A stretch of DNA of 64,000 bases. Source: Vibrio sp. D404a (GTDB taxonomy: Bacteria; Pseudomonadota; Gammaproteobacteria; Enterobacterales; Vibrionaceae). Of this stretch, positions 17,670 through 25,600 are shown in pieces. The notes beneath the pieces were generated by a model that made no database searches, was not told where the DNA came from, and saw only the letters and a program-made list of their open reading frames with translations. The stretch's first letter is position 1; each line of letters opens with the position of its first letter. The translations under genes and the position numbers were made by a program. The stretch is from contig NZ_JAHGAJ010000030.1 of the NCBI RefSeq assembly GCF_030248535.1, positions 1-64,000 on the forward strand, in the 5' to 3' direction.

Positions 17670-17949
17670 ATTGGCTCCTTAATTCGTTGTCGTCGCTCGT
17701 TAAAATCCGTTTTGACGTTGGTTTTTAACGTAATTTTATTAGAGGTTAATCACGTTATGGAGACAAAAAATCCTCTCTCCGATTTGACTTTAAAAATACC
17801 ACAATGAAATGCGGTGAGTAATCTATCAATTTACCATCTAAATCTGTGAAGTGATTCCCAGTATTTACGTCAAAATAAAAATGACGGATTGTGCGTCGAT
17901 CTTAACTTACTGATTATATTGAATTTATATTTTATCTATCAGATGCGTG

Positions 17950-17965
17950 TTTGAACTGGATCACT
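17950..17965 (+). promoter_or_regulatory. CRP-like operator upstream of chb
   Basis: TTTGA-ACTGGA-TCACT, a TGA-N6-TCA core matching 8 of 10 positions of TGTGA-N6-TCACA. Its centre is about 60 bases before the start site predicted from the -10 TATAGT, the usual class I activator spacing. Catabolite control of chitin use fits this, but the site is only inferred. Confidence 0.55.
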
Positions 17966-17982
17966 TTATCGTTTCGATTTAA

Positions 17983-18010
17983 TTCACGGTGAAAAATAAC
18001 GGCCTATAGT
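17983..18010 (+). promoter_or_regulatory. candidate sigma-70 promoter of chb
   Basis: Weak -35 TTCACG and good -10 TATAGT, 16 bases apart, giving a leader of about 57 bases. A poor -35 beside an activator site is consistent with activator dependence. Confidence 0.45.
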
Positions 18011-18073
18011 GAATTCATCTTTTGGAAGCGCACTAATTTGCTTCTACTCAATTTTAACTTATGGGTGAATACG

Positions 18074-20725
18074 ATGTTGAAGAGAAACTTACTATCAGTC
18101 GCAGTGTTAGCTGGTCTTACTGGCTGCGCAGTTACACAATCAGCGGATCAGCAAGTCGTGAATACGCTAGCGGATAATTTAGATGTTCAATATGAGGTTT
18201 TAACCAACCACGGCGCGAACGAAGGTCTGGCGTGTCAGGACTTGGGTGCTGAATGGGCATCATGTAACAAAGTAAACATGACGCTAGTTAACCAAGGTGA
18301 AGCGGTTGACTCTAAAGATTGGGCTATCTATTTCCACAGCATTCGTCTCATCCTTGATGTTGATAATGAGCAGTTCAAAATTACTCGTGTAACGGGTGAC
18401 CTACATAAATTAGAGCCGACCGATAAATTCGATGGCTTTGCTGAAGGCGAAGAGGTAACACTGCCGTTAATTGGTGAATACTGGCAACTGTTTGAAACCG
18501 ACTTTATGCCGGGTGCGTTCGTAACAGCGCCTAATGCAGAGCCGAAGATGATTGCTTCACTGAATACAGAAGACGTAGCATCGTTCGTGACTGGCCTAGA
18601 AGGCAATAACCTAAAACGTACACCGGATGATAATAATGTAATGGCGACGGCTGTTACCCGTTTTGAAAAGAACGCAGATCTAGCAACAAAAGATGTTTCT
18701 ACAACCTTACTTCCAACACCAATGTCGGTAGAAGTTGGTGAGGGTACAGTGAACATTGCTGGTGGTATTGCTTTACCAAAAGACGCATTCGACGCAGATC
18801 AGTTCGCTGCAATTGAAGAACGTGCAGATGTGGTAAACCTAGACGTGAGTGGCGACCTTCCTGTAAGTGTTGCTGTTGTTCCTACTCAGTTTAAGGGGGA
18901 TTTGGCAAAATCTGGCGCTTATGAACTAAGCATCTCGAAAGAGGGGATTGCGATTGAAGCATTTGATAAAACCGGTGCTTTCTACGCGGTTCAGTCTATT
19001 TTTGGCCTAATAGACAGCCAGAACGTTGAATCTTTACCACTACTTTCTATTCAAGATGCTCCGCGTTTTGATTACCGCGGTGTCATGGTAGACGTTGCTC
19101 GTAACTTCCACTCAAAAGAGGCGATTCTTGCAACGCTAGACCAAATGGCAGCTTACAAGATGAATAAACTGCACCTTCACCTTACTGATGATGAAGGTTG
19201 GCGCTTGGAAATTCCGGGTTTACCTGAGTTGACAGAAGTGGGTGCGAATCGTTGTTTTGATGTTGAAGAGAAAAGCTGCTTATTGCCTCAACTAGGTTCA
19301 GGTTCAACGACCGATAACTTTGGTTCTGGTCACTTTAGCAAAGCGGACTACGTAGAAATCCTAAAATACGCGACTGCACGCAGCATCGAAGTGATTCCAG
19401 AAATCGATATGCCAGCACACGCCCGTGCAGCGGTTGTTTCGATGGAAGCACGCTACGAGCGCTTGATGGAAGAGGGCAAAGAGGCGGAAGCGAACGAGTA
19501 TCGTCTGATGGATCCTCAGGATACTTCAAACGTAACCACGGTTCAGTTCTACGATAAGCAGAGCTTTATCAACCCATGTATGGAATCGTCGACTCGCTTT
19601 GTTGATAAGGTGATTTCAGAGGTCGCTGCAATGCACAGTGAGGCTGGCGCACCACTAACAACTTGGCACTTCGGTGGTGATGAAGCGAAGAACATTAAAC
19701 TAGGTGCTGGCCTGCAAGACATTAACGCAGAAGATAAAGTGAGCTGGAAAGGCAATATTGATTTGTCTAAGCAAGACAAGCCGTTTGCTCAGTCTCCACA
19801 GTGTCAGACACTGATTGCTGATGGTACGGTGAGCGACTTTGGTCATCTACCAAGCCACTTTGCTGAAGAAGTGTCGAAGATTGTCGCTGAGAAGGGCATC
19901 CCACATTTCCAAGCTTGGCAAGATGGCCTTAAATACAGTGACGGCGAGAAGGCATTCGCTACAGAGAGCACCCGCGTTAACTTCTGGGACGTACTTTACT
20001 GGGGCGGTACATCTTCAGTGTACGAGTGGTCTAAGAAAGGTTACGACGTGATTGTTTCGAACCCTGATTATGTCTACATGGATATGCCATACGAAGTCGA
20101 TGCAAAAGAGCGCGGCTACTACTGGGCAACACGTGCAACTGATACGCGTAAGATGTTTGGCTTCGCTCCAGAGAACATGCCTCAAAACGCAGAAACATCA
20201 TTAGATCGCGATGGCAATGGCTTTACTGGTAAAGGTGAAATTGAAGCAAAACCTTTCTACGGCCTATCAGCACAGCTTTGGTCTGAGACGGTACGCAACG
20301 ATGAGCAATACGAGTACATGGTATTCCCGCGCGTACTTGCAGCGGCTGAACGTGCATGGCACCGAGCTGACTGGGAGAACGACTACAAAGTGGGAGTAGA
20401 GTATTCACAAAACTCTAACCTAGTCGACAAAGCGGCACTAAACCAAGACTACAACCGTTTTGCTAACGTGCTTGGTCAGCGTGAATTGGCTAAGTTGGAA
20501 AAAGCGGGTATCGACTACCGCCTACCAGTACCGGGTGCAAAAATCGAGTCGGGCAAACTGGCGATGAACGTTCAGTTCCCAGGTGTAGAGCTGCAATACT
20601 CTGCAGACGGTGAGACTTGGCTAACTTACAACGACAGCCAGCGTCCAAGTGTTGAAGGTGAAACTTACATCCGTTCAATCTCTGAGAGTGGCGAGCGAGT
20701 AAGTCGAGTAACGACAGTAAAATAA
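18074..20725 (+). CDS. chb: chitobiase (beta-N-acetylhexosaminidase, GH20 lipoprotein)
   Basis: An 883-residue GH20 enzyme that releases GlcNAc from chitobiose and short chitin oligomers at the outer membrane. The signal MLKRNLLSVAVLAGLTGC is a lipobox with Cys18. An N-terminal carbohydrate-binding beta domain comes next (about 30-180), then a GH20b domain (about 215-330), then the catalytic barrel from about 335 (DYRGVMVDVARNFHS). The catalytic pair is Asp536-Glu537 in HFGGDEAKN. A C-terminal beta domain closes it. 883 residues equals the V. harveyi chitobiase length. The open frame begins 12 codons earlier, but the ATG at 18074 gives the signal peptide. Confidence 0.95.
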   Translation: MLKRNLLSVAVLAGLTGCAVTQSADQQVVNTLADNLDVQYEVLTNHGANEGLACQDLGAEWASCNKVNMTLVNQGEAVDSKDWAIYFHSIRLILDVDNEQFKITRVTGDLHKLEPTDKFDGFAEGEEVTLPLIGEYWQLFETDFMPGAFVTAPNAEPKMIASLNTEDVASFVTGLEGNNLKRTPDDNNVMATAVTRFEKNADLATKDVSTTLLPTPMSVEVGEGTVNIAGGIALPKDAFDADQFAAIEERADVVNLDVSGDLPVSVAVVPTQFKGDLAKSGAYELSISKEGIAIEAFDKTGAFYAVQSIFGLIDSQNVESLPLLSIQDAPRFDYRGVMVDVARNFHSKEAILATLDQMAAYKMNKLHLHLTDDEGWRLEIPGLPELTEVGANRCFDVEEKSCLLPQLGSGSTTDNFGSGHFSKADYVEILKYATARSIEVIPEIDMPAHARAAVVSMEARYERLMEEGKEAEANEYRLMDPQDTSNVTTVQFYDKQSFINPCMESSTRFVDKVISEVAAMHSEAGAPLTTWHFGGDEAKNIKLGAGLQDINAEDKVSWKGNIDLSKQDKPFAQSPQCQTLIADGTVSDFGHLPSHFAEEVSKIVAEKGIPHFQAWQDGLKYSDGEKAFATESTRVNFWDVLYWGGTSSVYEWSKKGYDVIVSNPDYVYMDMPYEVDAKERGYYWATRATDTRKMFGFAPENMPQNAETSLDRDGNGFTGKGEIEAKPFYGLSAQLWSETVRNDEQYEYMVFPRVLAAAERAWHRADWENDYKVGVEYSQNSNLVDKAALNQDYNRFANVLGQRELAKLEKAGIDYRLPVPGAKIESGKLAMNVQFPGVELQYSADGETWLTYNDSQRPSVEGETYIRSISESGERVSRVTTVK

Positions 20726-20747
20726 AAGCATAAACGAAATTAATAAC

Positions 20748-20776
20748 AAAGCTCCCTTCTCATAGGGAGCTTTTTT
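20748..20776 (+). terminator. terminator after chb
   Basis: Stem AAAGCTCCCT/AGGGAGCTTT with loop TCTCAT and T6. Confidence 0.9.
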
Positions 20777-21229
20777 GTGTCTGGTTAAATGTGAAGCGCA
20801 AAGGGCATTAACCCTGATTGACTATTCCTTAAACATTATAGATTGGGAGGGATTCATAACGAAGGTGATGAAGATCTCATTATTTTCGATAAAAAATAAG
20901 TTCGTCATAAAAAACTCTCAAACGAGTGTGATTGAACAAATTAAAATTTGTCGAGCATTGCACTTAAATGTGATCTTGAGCGGCTTTTAGATTGTGTGCA
21001 TGGTTTTTAGTTATTTTTACTTTTTATAAGTTGCTGAATTTAAAGTTAAAAATAACTTATTGTTTTTTGACGGTGAGGAAGATCACTGAGATGACTCTTT
21101 TATTTTGAAACGCAAATTAATTCGAGCAACATAGATTTCATGCCAGGGAGGCAACCTATTACTCAAGCGGTTTAGGTGAATGATACACCGAAGACATACC
21201 GCTAAAAATCAAACTAAGGCAGTTTTACT
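20777..21229. other. intergenic region upstream of porin gene
   Basis: About 450 bases, AT-rich, without a convincing gene. A 71-codon plus-strand frame at 20775 starts inside the chb terminator, has no ribosome site and resembles nothing known to me. The region carries a CRP-like site (21072-21087) and a weak promoter candidate TTGAAA (21105-21110) with CATAGA near 21130. The leader has small dyads around 21138 and 21169. Confidence 0.55.
21072..21087 (+). promoter_or_regulatory. CRP-like operator upstream of porin gene
   Basis: GGTGA-GGAAGA-TCACT, again a TGA-N6-TCA core with 8 of 10 consensus matches and the same right half as the chb site. It lies about 60 bases before a start predicted from the -10 near 21130. 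Confidence 0.55.
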
Positions 21230-21886
21230 ATGAAAAAAATTATCGCTCTAAGTGCTCTTTCACTTGCTTTCGCTTCTAGCGCTTTTGCTGGTTCTTCTTA
21301 CGTAACAGGTAACGTTCAGTTTCACTCTGACTTCCAACCAAACGCGACTTCGACTCTTGAAGCTGGCCATACGTTCGATTCAGGTACAACGCTTCTAACA
21401 GAGTTCGATGGTATTTCTCTTGGTAAATACGATGATGATGCTCTGCAAGATAACAACATTGGTAACTCTCCATACATCACTTTAGGTGTTGAGCAGATGT
21501 ACAACATCAACGACAACCTATGGGTTGCTGCAGGTTACCACCATCTACTAAATAACGGCGAAACTGTTCAGTACCGCCCACTAGTTAAGATTGGTTACAA
21601 CTTCGATAACGGTATCTCGATTAGCAACCGTACTCGTTACCACGCAATGGAAGATAGCAACGCAGACGACCAAACTCGCTTCGATAACCGCATCGGTTAC
21701 GCAGTAAATGATGAGCTTTCGCTTAGCTACAACAACGTATATGTAATGAGCGATGCTGACAACACAATGGACCATGAGCTTCGTGCTACTTGGACTCGTC
21801 AAGGCGTTCAACCTTACTTCGAGTACCGCAACCAAGCTGACAACGAAAACAACGCATTCGTATTCGGTGCTTCTTACGGCTTTTAA
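21230..21886 (+). CDS. KdgM-family outer membrane porin
   Basis: A 218-residue outer membrane beta barrel. Signal peptide MKKIIALSALSLAFASSAFA is cut after residue 20, and the mature part alternates polar and hydrophobic strands and ends with the typical VFGASYGF terminal aromatic. The size and pattern (repeated YEQMYNI/NRTRYH-like strands) fit the small 12-strand KdgM type, used for oligogalacturonate in Dickeya. In Vibrio such porins are annotated for various acidic or amino sugars. Position after chitobiase and a matching CRP-like site suggest carbohydrate uptake, perhaps chitin-derived, but substrate is inferred. RBS: TAAGG. Confidence 0.82.
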   Translation: MKKIIALSALSLAFASSAFAGSSYVTGNVQFHSDFQPNATSTLEAGHTFDSGTTLLTEFDGISLGKYDDDALQDNNIGNSPYITLGVEQMYNINDNLWVAAGYHHLLNNGETVQYRPLVKIGYNFDNGISISNRTRYHAMEDSNADDQTRFDNRIGYAVNDELSLSYNNVYVMSDADNTMDHELRATWTRQGVQPYFEYRNQADNENNAFVFGASYGF

Positions 21887-21893
21887 TCTAGCT

Positions 21894-22059
21894 GACACGG
21901 TAAGTTAATCTTGCCGTCTCTTCTGCACAGCCGAACGTGGAAGGGGAATCTGGCATCAACAGCCCGGTTGGTGCCAACAAAAGTTTGCTTTACTGTCCAA
22001 AGCAAAGAGCCTAGTTTGCACACCAAGTCTTGGGTTTGCAGTTACTAGGCTCTATTTTT
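21894..22059 (+). ncRNA. structured 3' region of porin transcript (possible sRNA)
   Basis: Three consecutive hairpins follow the porin stop codon. Hairpin 1 at 21894-21920 has arms GACACGGTAAG and CTTGCCGTCTC with 10 of 11 pairs. Hairpin 2 at 21951-21976 has arms TGGCATCAAC and GTTGGTGCCA with one G-T pair. Hairpin 3 at 22006-22053 has arms AGAGCCTAGT and ACTAGGCTCT enclosing a smaller hairpin and is followed by ATTTTTCG. That is far more structure than a terminator needs, and it resembles sRNAs released from porin mRNA 3' ends. I cannot name the family. Confidence 0.45.
22006..22059 (+). terminator. terminator of porin gene (and possible sRNA)
   Basis: Ten-base perfect arms AGAGCCTAGT/ACTAGGCTCT with a 28-base loop holding an inner hairpin (CCAAGTCTTGG), then ATTTTT. 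Large for a terminator but the T-run is in place. Confidence 0.65.
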
Positions 22060-22110
22060 CGTTTTAGGCGCTGAGACTTCTGGCTTGTTCGGCCTTAGCG
22101 TAAGGAAAGA

Positions 22111-22551
22111 TTAGTTTCCTTTGTAGTGACGGTACTCGAATACCTGACCTTTCTCATTGAAAGCGTAGACGGAATACTCATCCTTCTCGTCACCATACTC
22201 CATGCCTGGAGATCCCATCGGCATCCCTGGAACAGCAAGACCAACCGCATTGCGTGGTGGGTTTTCTAAGAAAGCCTTAATGTCATCGGCAGGGATATGC
22301 CCTTCAAACACATAACCATCGATCTCTGCAGTATGGCAAGACGCTAGCTCAGGCGTGACGCCTAGCTTTTGTTTTACAGCATTCATGTTGTCGTGGAGCT
22401 TCTCTGTCACCGTAAATCCAGCTTCTTGCATGTGCACTGTCCAATCTGTACAGCAACCACAGTAAGGTGATTTATGGTTGAGCACGTTGGCAGCCACTGC
22501 TTGGCTAGAAACAATAGTAAGTGCTGTGATAGTCAGAACTTTACGAATCAT
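22111..22551 (-). CDS. DUF411 periplasmic metal-binding protein
   Basis: 146 residues from ATG 22551, which has GAGG six bases upstream; an upstream ATG at 22563 has no better site. Signal peptide MIRKVLTITALTIVSSQAVA. The mature protein starts with the DUF411 core HKSPYCGCCTDWTVHM (Cys31, Cys33, Cys34), then the SCHTAEIDGYVFEGHIPADDI segment and a Met-rich GMPMGSPGMEYG stretch suited to Cu(I). DUF411 proteins (CopG-like) occur in copper resistance loci. It follows copA by 23 bases, so it is likely in the same CueR-controlled transcript. Confidence 0.9.
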   Translation of the reverse strand: MIRKVLTITALTIVSSQAVAANVLNHKSPYCGCCTDWTVHMQEAGFTVTEKLHDNMNAVKQKLGVTPELASCHTAEIDGYVFEGHIPADDIKAFLENPPRNAVGLAVPGMPMGSPGMEYGDEKDEYSVYAFNEKGQVFEYRHYKGN

Positions 22552-22574
22552 GGTGTACCTCATGAAGATAATTT

Positions 22575-25304
22575 TTATTGGTTGTTATTATCTGTTGTTT
22601 TGAATAGTCGTAAGCGATTTGCATTACTTACAACGGTTATGGAAGAGAGAGCCATCGCAGCTCCCGCGACCACTGGGCTCAATAAGAACCCGAAAAATGG
22701 ATAAAGCACACCCGCGGCAATTGGAATGCCTAGGGAGTTGTAAACAAATGCCCCAAATAGGTTTTGTTTCATGTTCTTAACCGTAGCTTGAGACAACTCA
22801 ATCGCATTGCTCACAGAGACAGGTGATGAGTTTAGCAGCGTCATTTGTGAGCTCTCAATTGCTACATCACTGCCACTGCCCATTGCGATACCGACATCCG
22901 CTTGAGCAAGGGCTGGTGCATCATTAATACCATCACCGACCATTGCCACCTGCTGAAAGCGCTGTTGTAGCTTTATAATATGCTCGGCTTTTTGATCGGG
23001 TAGAACGTCTGAAATAACATCATCAATACCCAATTGAGAGCCAATCGCTTGGGCAACGGCTTGGTTGTCACCCGTCAGTAGCACAGTATGAATACCGCGA
23101 CTCTTCAGTTGTTGAATCGCTTGTTTGCTGTCGGACTTCAATGAATCAGAGACGCCGATAATGCCTTTAAGTTGGTTATTTTGCGAGACAAAAATAGGCG
23201 TCCAAGCTGCTTTATTGCATGCTTCAATTGCACTGTTTGCAATATCGAGCGATATATCGAGGTTGTGCATAAAACTCAGTGAACCGACCTCAATGATCTG
23301 GCCATCGAGTCGTGCTCGTATACCTTGACCTCTAAGATTCTCAAAATCTGAAATAGGAAGCGCATCTTGGTTCAAAGATTGTGAGTGCTGACAGATCGCT
23401 TTAGCCAGTGGATGTTCTGAAGCAACCTCTAGTGAGTACGCCAGAGTCATCAGTTCAGATTCACTGATATCGTAAGTAAACACTTGCTGAACCTCAGGCT
23501 TGCCTTGAGTGAGCGTGCCGGTTTTATCAAACACGACCGCATCAACTTTACTTGCTGATTGCAGAACATCGGCATCTTTAATCAAAATACCTAACTCAGC
23601 GGCTTTACCAACGCCAACAGTGACTGACAGCGGTGTTGCCAATCCGAGAGCACAAGGACATGCGATGATTAAAACCGTGGTTGAGACGACCAACATGTAA
23701 CTGACGCTTGGCTCTGGGCCAAAAACAAACCAAACCCCAGCGGCAAACGCCGCAATAGCGACAACAACAGGGACAAACACCGCTGAAATAGAGTCGGCCA
23801 ATTTGGCGATAGCAGGTTTAGTGCTCTGGGATTGGCGAACCATCTGAATAATACGCGCAAGCATGGTACTTGAACCCGTGCCCGTGGTTTCAATCACTAA
23901 GCTGCCGTCGCCGTTAATGGTGCCCGCAGATACCTTGTCTGTAGCCTTCTTAATATTCGGTAGAGGTTCGCCAGTAAGCATTGATTCGTCGACATAGGAT
24001 TCGCCCGAGATAACTACGCCGTCTATGGGCATTTTTTCTCCGGGTTTAACACGGATCTGCATACCGACTTCAATGGCTTCAACTGCGATAGGTTGCTCTT
24101 TGCCATCGATGATAACCGTTGCCCGTTGAGGCTGTAGGTTGATCAACGCTTGCAGTGATTGAGTCGTGCGTGCCTTCGCTTTGGCTTCAATGTAATGACC
24201 TAATGAAATAAGACCGATGATCATTGCGCTCGCTTCAAAATAGACATGACGCGACGCTTGAGGGAACCAGTTTGGAGCGATGACAACCAGCATTGAATAG
24301 AACCACGCGGCACCTGTACCCAGAGCGACTAAGGTATCCATCGTCGCTCGCTTGTGGAGTAATGATTGGTAAGCGTTAGTAAAGAAATGGCGACCAGACG
24401 TTGCCAGCAATACCAAACAGATGATACCCATCAAGCCCCAGCCGATTTGATCAGAGGTACTTTCAATCATCATGCTGCCGCCAAATATGCCCCAAGCCAT
24501 CATTGGGATACCCAACGCAAGCGCTGAGATCGAGTTGATCAAAAATGATCGCTGTAGTTTGGCGTGTTGGCGCTGCTGTTGTTCTTGCTGAGTCTGCGCA
24601 TCTTCGACAAATTCTGCGTGATAACCGGCATCACTTACGGCTTGTAGGAGCGGTTGTTCAAGGTGCTCTCGGGTATTCGCGCTGAATACGAGTGCGGTTT
24701 GTTCCGCGAGGTTAACTTGGACGCGCTCGACATCTGTGACCGACTGAATGGCCTTTTCGACAGACGATACGCAGCTGGCGCAAGTCATCCCCTGCAAAAC
24801 TAAGTGATAAGCGTGTGATTGTTCAGAAGTAGCGGGAGATTGGGTCTGTGCATCCTCTACTAACTTTGCATCTGCTACGTCAGGGGCTTGTGCTTCATCA
24901 CTCTCTATTTGATCCCGTTCAGAAAACGGACGGGCTTGGTAACCCGTTACTTCAACGTACTCAATCACCTCGTTTTCAGAGAGTAGTGTGGTCAGGGTGA
25001 GCTCCGTTTTAGAAACATCGAATGAGCCAATCTGTGGGTGTTCTTGCAGAGCCGTCGTGAGCTTATTGACGCATTTTCCACAGCTCAAGCCAGATAGAGA
25101 GAAGTGCCACCTATGACCAATAGAGTAACCTAGCGTATCGATTTGCTCAGAAATCTCGCCGTAGCTTAAAGGCGTTACCACATCAATATAGGTGGGAGAC
25201 AGATCGTTGATGCTAGTATTTTCAACGTCACTGAGTAAGTTACGCACTTTCTTCGCGCAACCCATGCAGTTCAAGCCGCTAAGTGGGGTCATGTAGTGGT
25301 TCAT
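22575..25304 (-). CDS. copA: copper-exporting P-type ATPase, three HMA domains
   Basis: A 909-residue P1B-type ATPase exporting Cu(I) from the cytoplasm. Three N-terminal metal-binding domains are visible: CMGC (Cys13/16), CGKC (Cys75/78) and CASC (Cys175/178). Eight membrane segments, the phosphatase motif TGEP, the transport motif CPC at 549-551, phosphorylation site DKTGT with Asp593, and the hinge GDGINDAP follow. Most CopA proteins carry one or two HMA domains, so three is longer than usual, and the linker between HMA2 and HMA3 is acidic. Start chosen at the ATG at 25304 with GGAG at good distance; the frame extends 21 codons upstream through the CueR promoter. Confidence 0.95.
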   Translation of the reverse strand: MNHYMTPLSGLNCMGCAKKVRNLLSDVENTSINDLSPTYIDVVTPLSYGEISEQIDTLGYSIGHRWHFSLSGLSCGKCVNKLTTALQEHPQIGSFDVSKTELTLTTLLSENEVIEYVEVTGYQARPFSERDQIESDEAQAPDVADAKLVEDAQTQSPATSEQSHAYHLVLQGMTCASCVSSVEKAIQSVTDVERVQVNLAEQTALVFSANTREHLEQPLLQAVSDAGYHAEFVEDAQTQQEQQQRQHAKLQRSFLINSISALALGIPMMAWGIFGGSMMIESTSDQIGWGLMGIICLVLLATSGRHFFTNAYQSLLHKRATMDTLVALGTGAAWFYSMLVVIAPNWFPQASRHVYFEASAMIIGLISLGHYIEAKAKARTTQSLQALINLQPQRATVIIDGKEQPIAVEAIEVGMQIRVKPGEKMPIDGVVISGESYVDESMLTGEPLPNIKKATDKVSAGTINGDGSLVIETTGTGSSTMLARIIQMVRQSQSTKPAIAKLADSISAVFVPVVVAIAAFAAGVWFVFGPEPSVSYMLVVSTTVLIIACPCALGLATPLSVTVGVGKAAELGILIKDADVLQSASKVDAVVFDKTGTLTQGKPEVQQVFTYDISESELMTLAYSLEVASEHPLAKAICQHSQSLNQDALPISDFENLRGQGIRARLDGQIIEVGSLSFMHNLDISLDIANSAIEACNKAAWTPIFVSQNNQLKGIIGVSDSLKSDSKQAIQQLKSRGIHTVLLTGDNQAVAQAIGSQLGIDDVISDVLPDQKAEHIIKLQQRFQQVAMVGDGINDAPALAQADVGIAMGSGSDVAIESSQMTLLNSSPVSVSNAIELSQATVKNMKQNLFGAFVYNSLGIPIAAGVLYPFFGFLLSPVVAGAAMALSSITVVSNANRLRLFKTTDNNNQ

Positions 25305-25333
25305 AGTGATACTCCAATTCTCATCTATGGCTA

Positions 25334-25364
25334 AACATAAACCTTCCCGTAAGGGTAAGGTCAA
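25334..25364 (-). promoter_or_regulatory. CueR-type promoter/operator of copA
   Basis: On the minus strand -35 TTGACC and -10 TATGTT are separated by 19 bases. The spacer contains the dyad ACCTTACCC-TTA-CGGGAAGGT at 25341-25361. The 19-base spacer and CCTT...AAGG dyad are the hallmark of MerR-family activated promoters, and the bases match the E. coli copA CueR site closely. The cueR gene is not in this window. Confidence 0.88.
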
Positions 25365-25490
25365 CATTATTTCTTAAAATGTTGTTGAGAAGGGGCAACT
25401 GAAACGTGGAAGTGGGTGCCCGCTGCTATAATGACTCAACTTGGAGGTAAGGTTTCTAATAAGAACCGAGCATTTATCGCTCGCTACCGA

Positions 25491-25518
25491 TTGTAGAATT
25501 AGTAGGGAGTGATAAAAT
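25491..25518 (+). promoter_or_regulatory. candidate sigma-70 promoter of gltX
   Basis: TTGTAG and TAAAAT, 16 bases apart, about 85 bases upstream of the gltX start. The region 25365-25600 holds no other convincing gene. Confidence 0.4.
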
Positions 25519-25600
25519 AGCGCCCAAAATTTAGGACTGGTGAAAAGGATTACCATTCATCAGAGACTGAAATGATCACCTACACAATCAAGGTATTTAA

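Larger units (their letters stand above)
17670..18073. other. divergent promoter region, TraB-like gene and chb
   Basis: AT-rich region without genes. Plus-strand elements: a CRP-like site at 17950-17965 and a candidate sigma-70 promoter TTCACG-N16-TATAGT at 17983-18010, described separately. The half nearer the TraB-like gene shows no clear operator. Confidence 0.6.

Noticed and set aside
17842..17862. Second CRP-like sequence TGTGA-AGTGAT-TCCCA upstream of chb
   Set aside because: Right half is too far from TCACA, and its position fits no promoter; only the site at 17950 was kept.
20775..20990. 71-codon frame after chb
   Set aside because: It begins inside the chb terminator, has no ribosome site and low-complexity AT-driven sequence.
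25374..25556. 60-codon minus-strand frame upstream of gltX
   Set aside because: Overlaps the gltX promoter area, no ribosome site, no similarity by eye.
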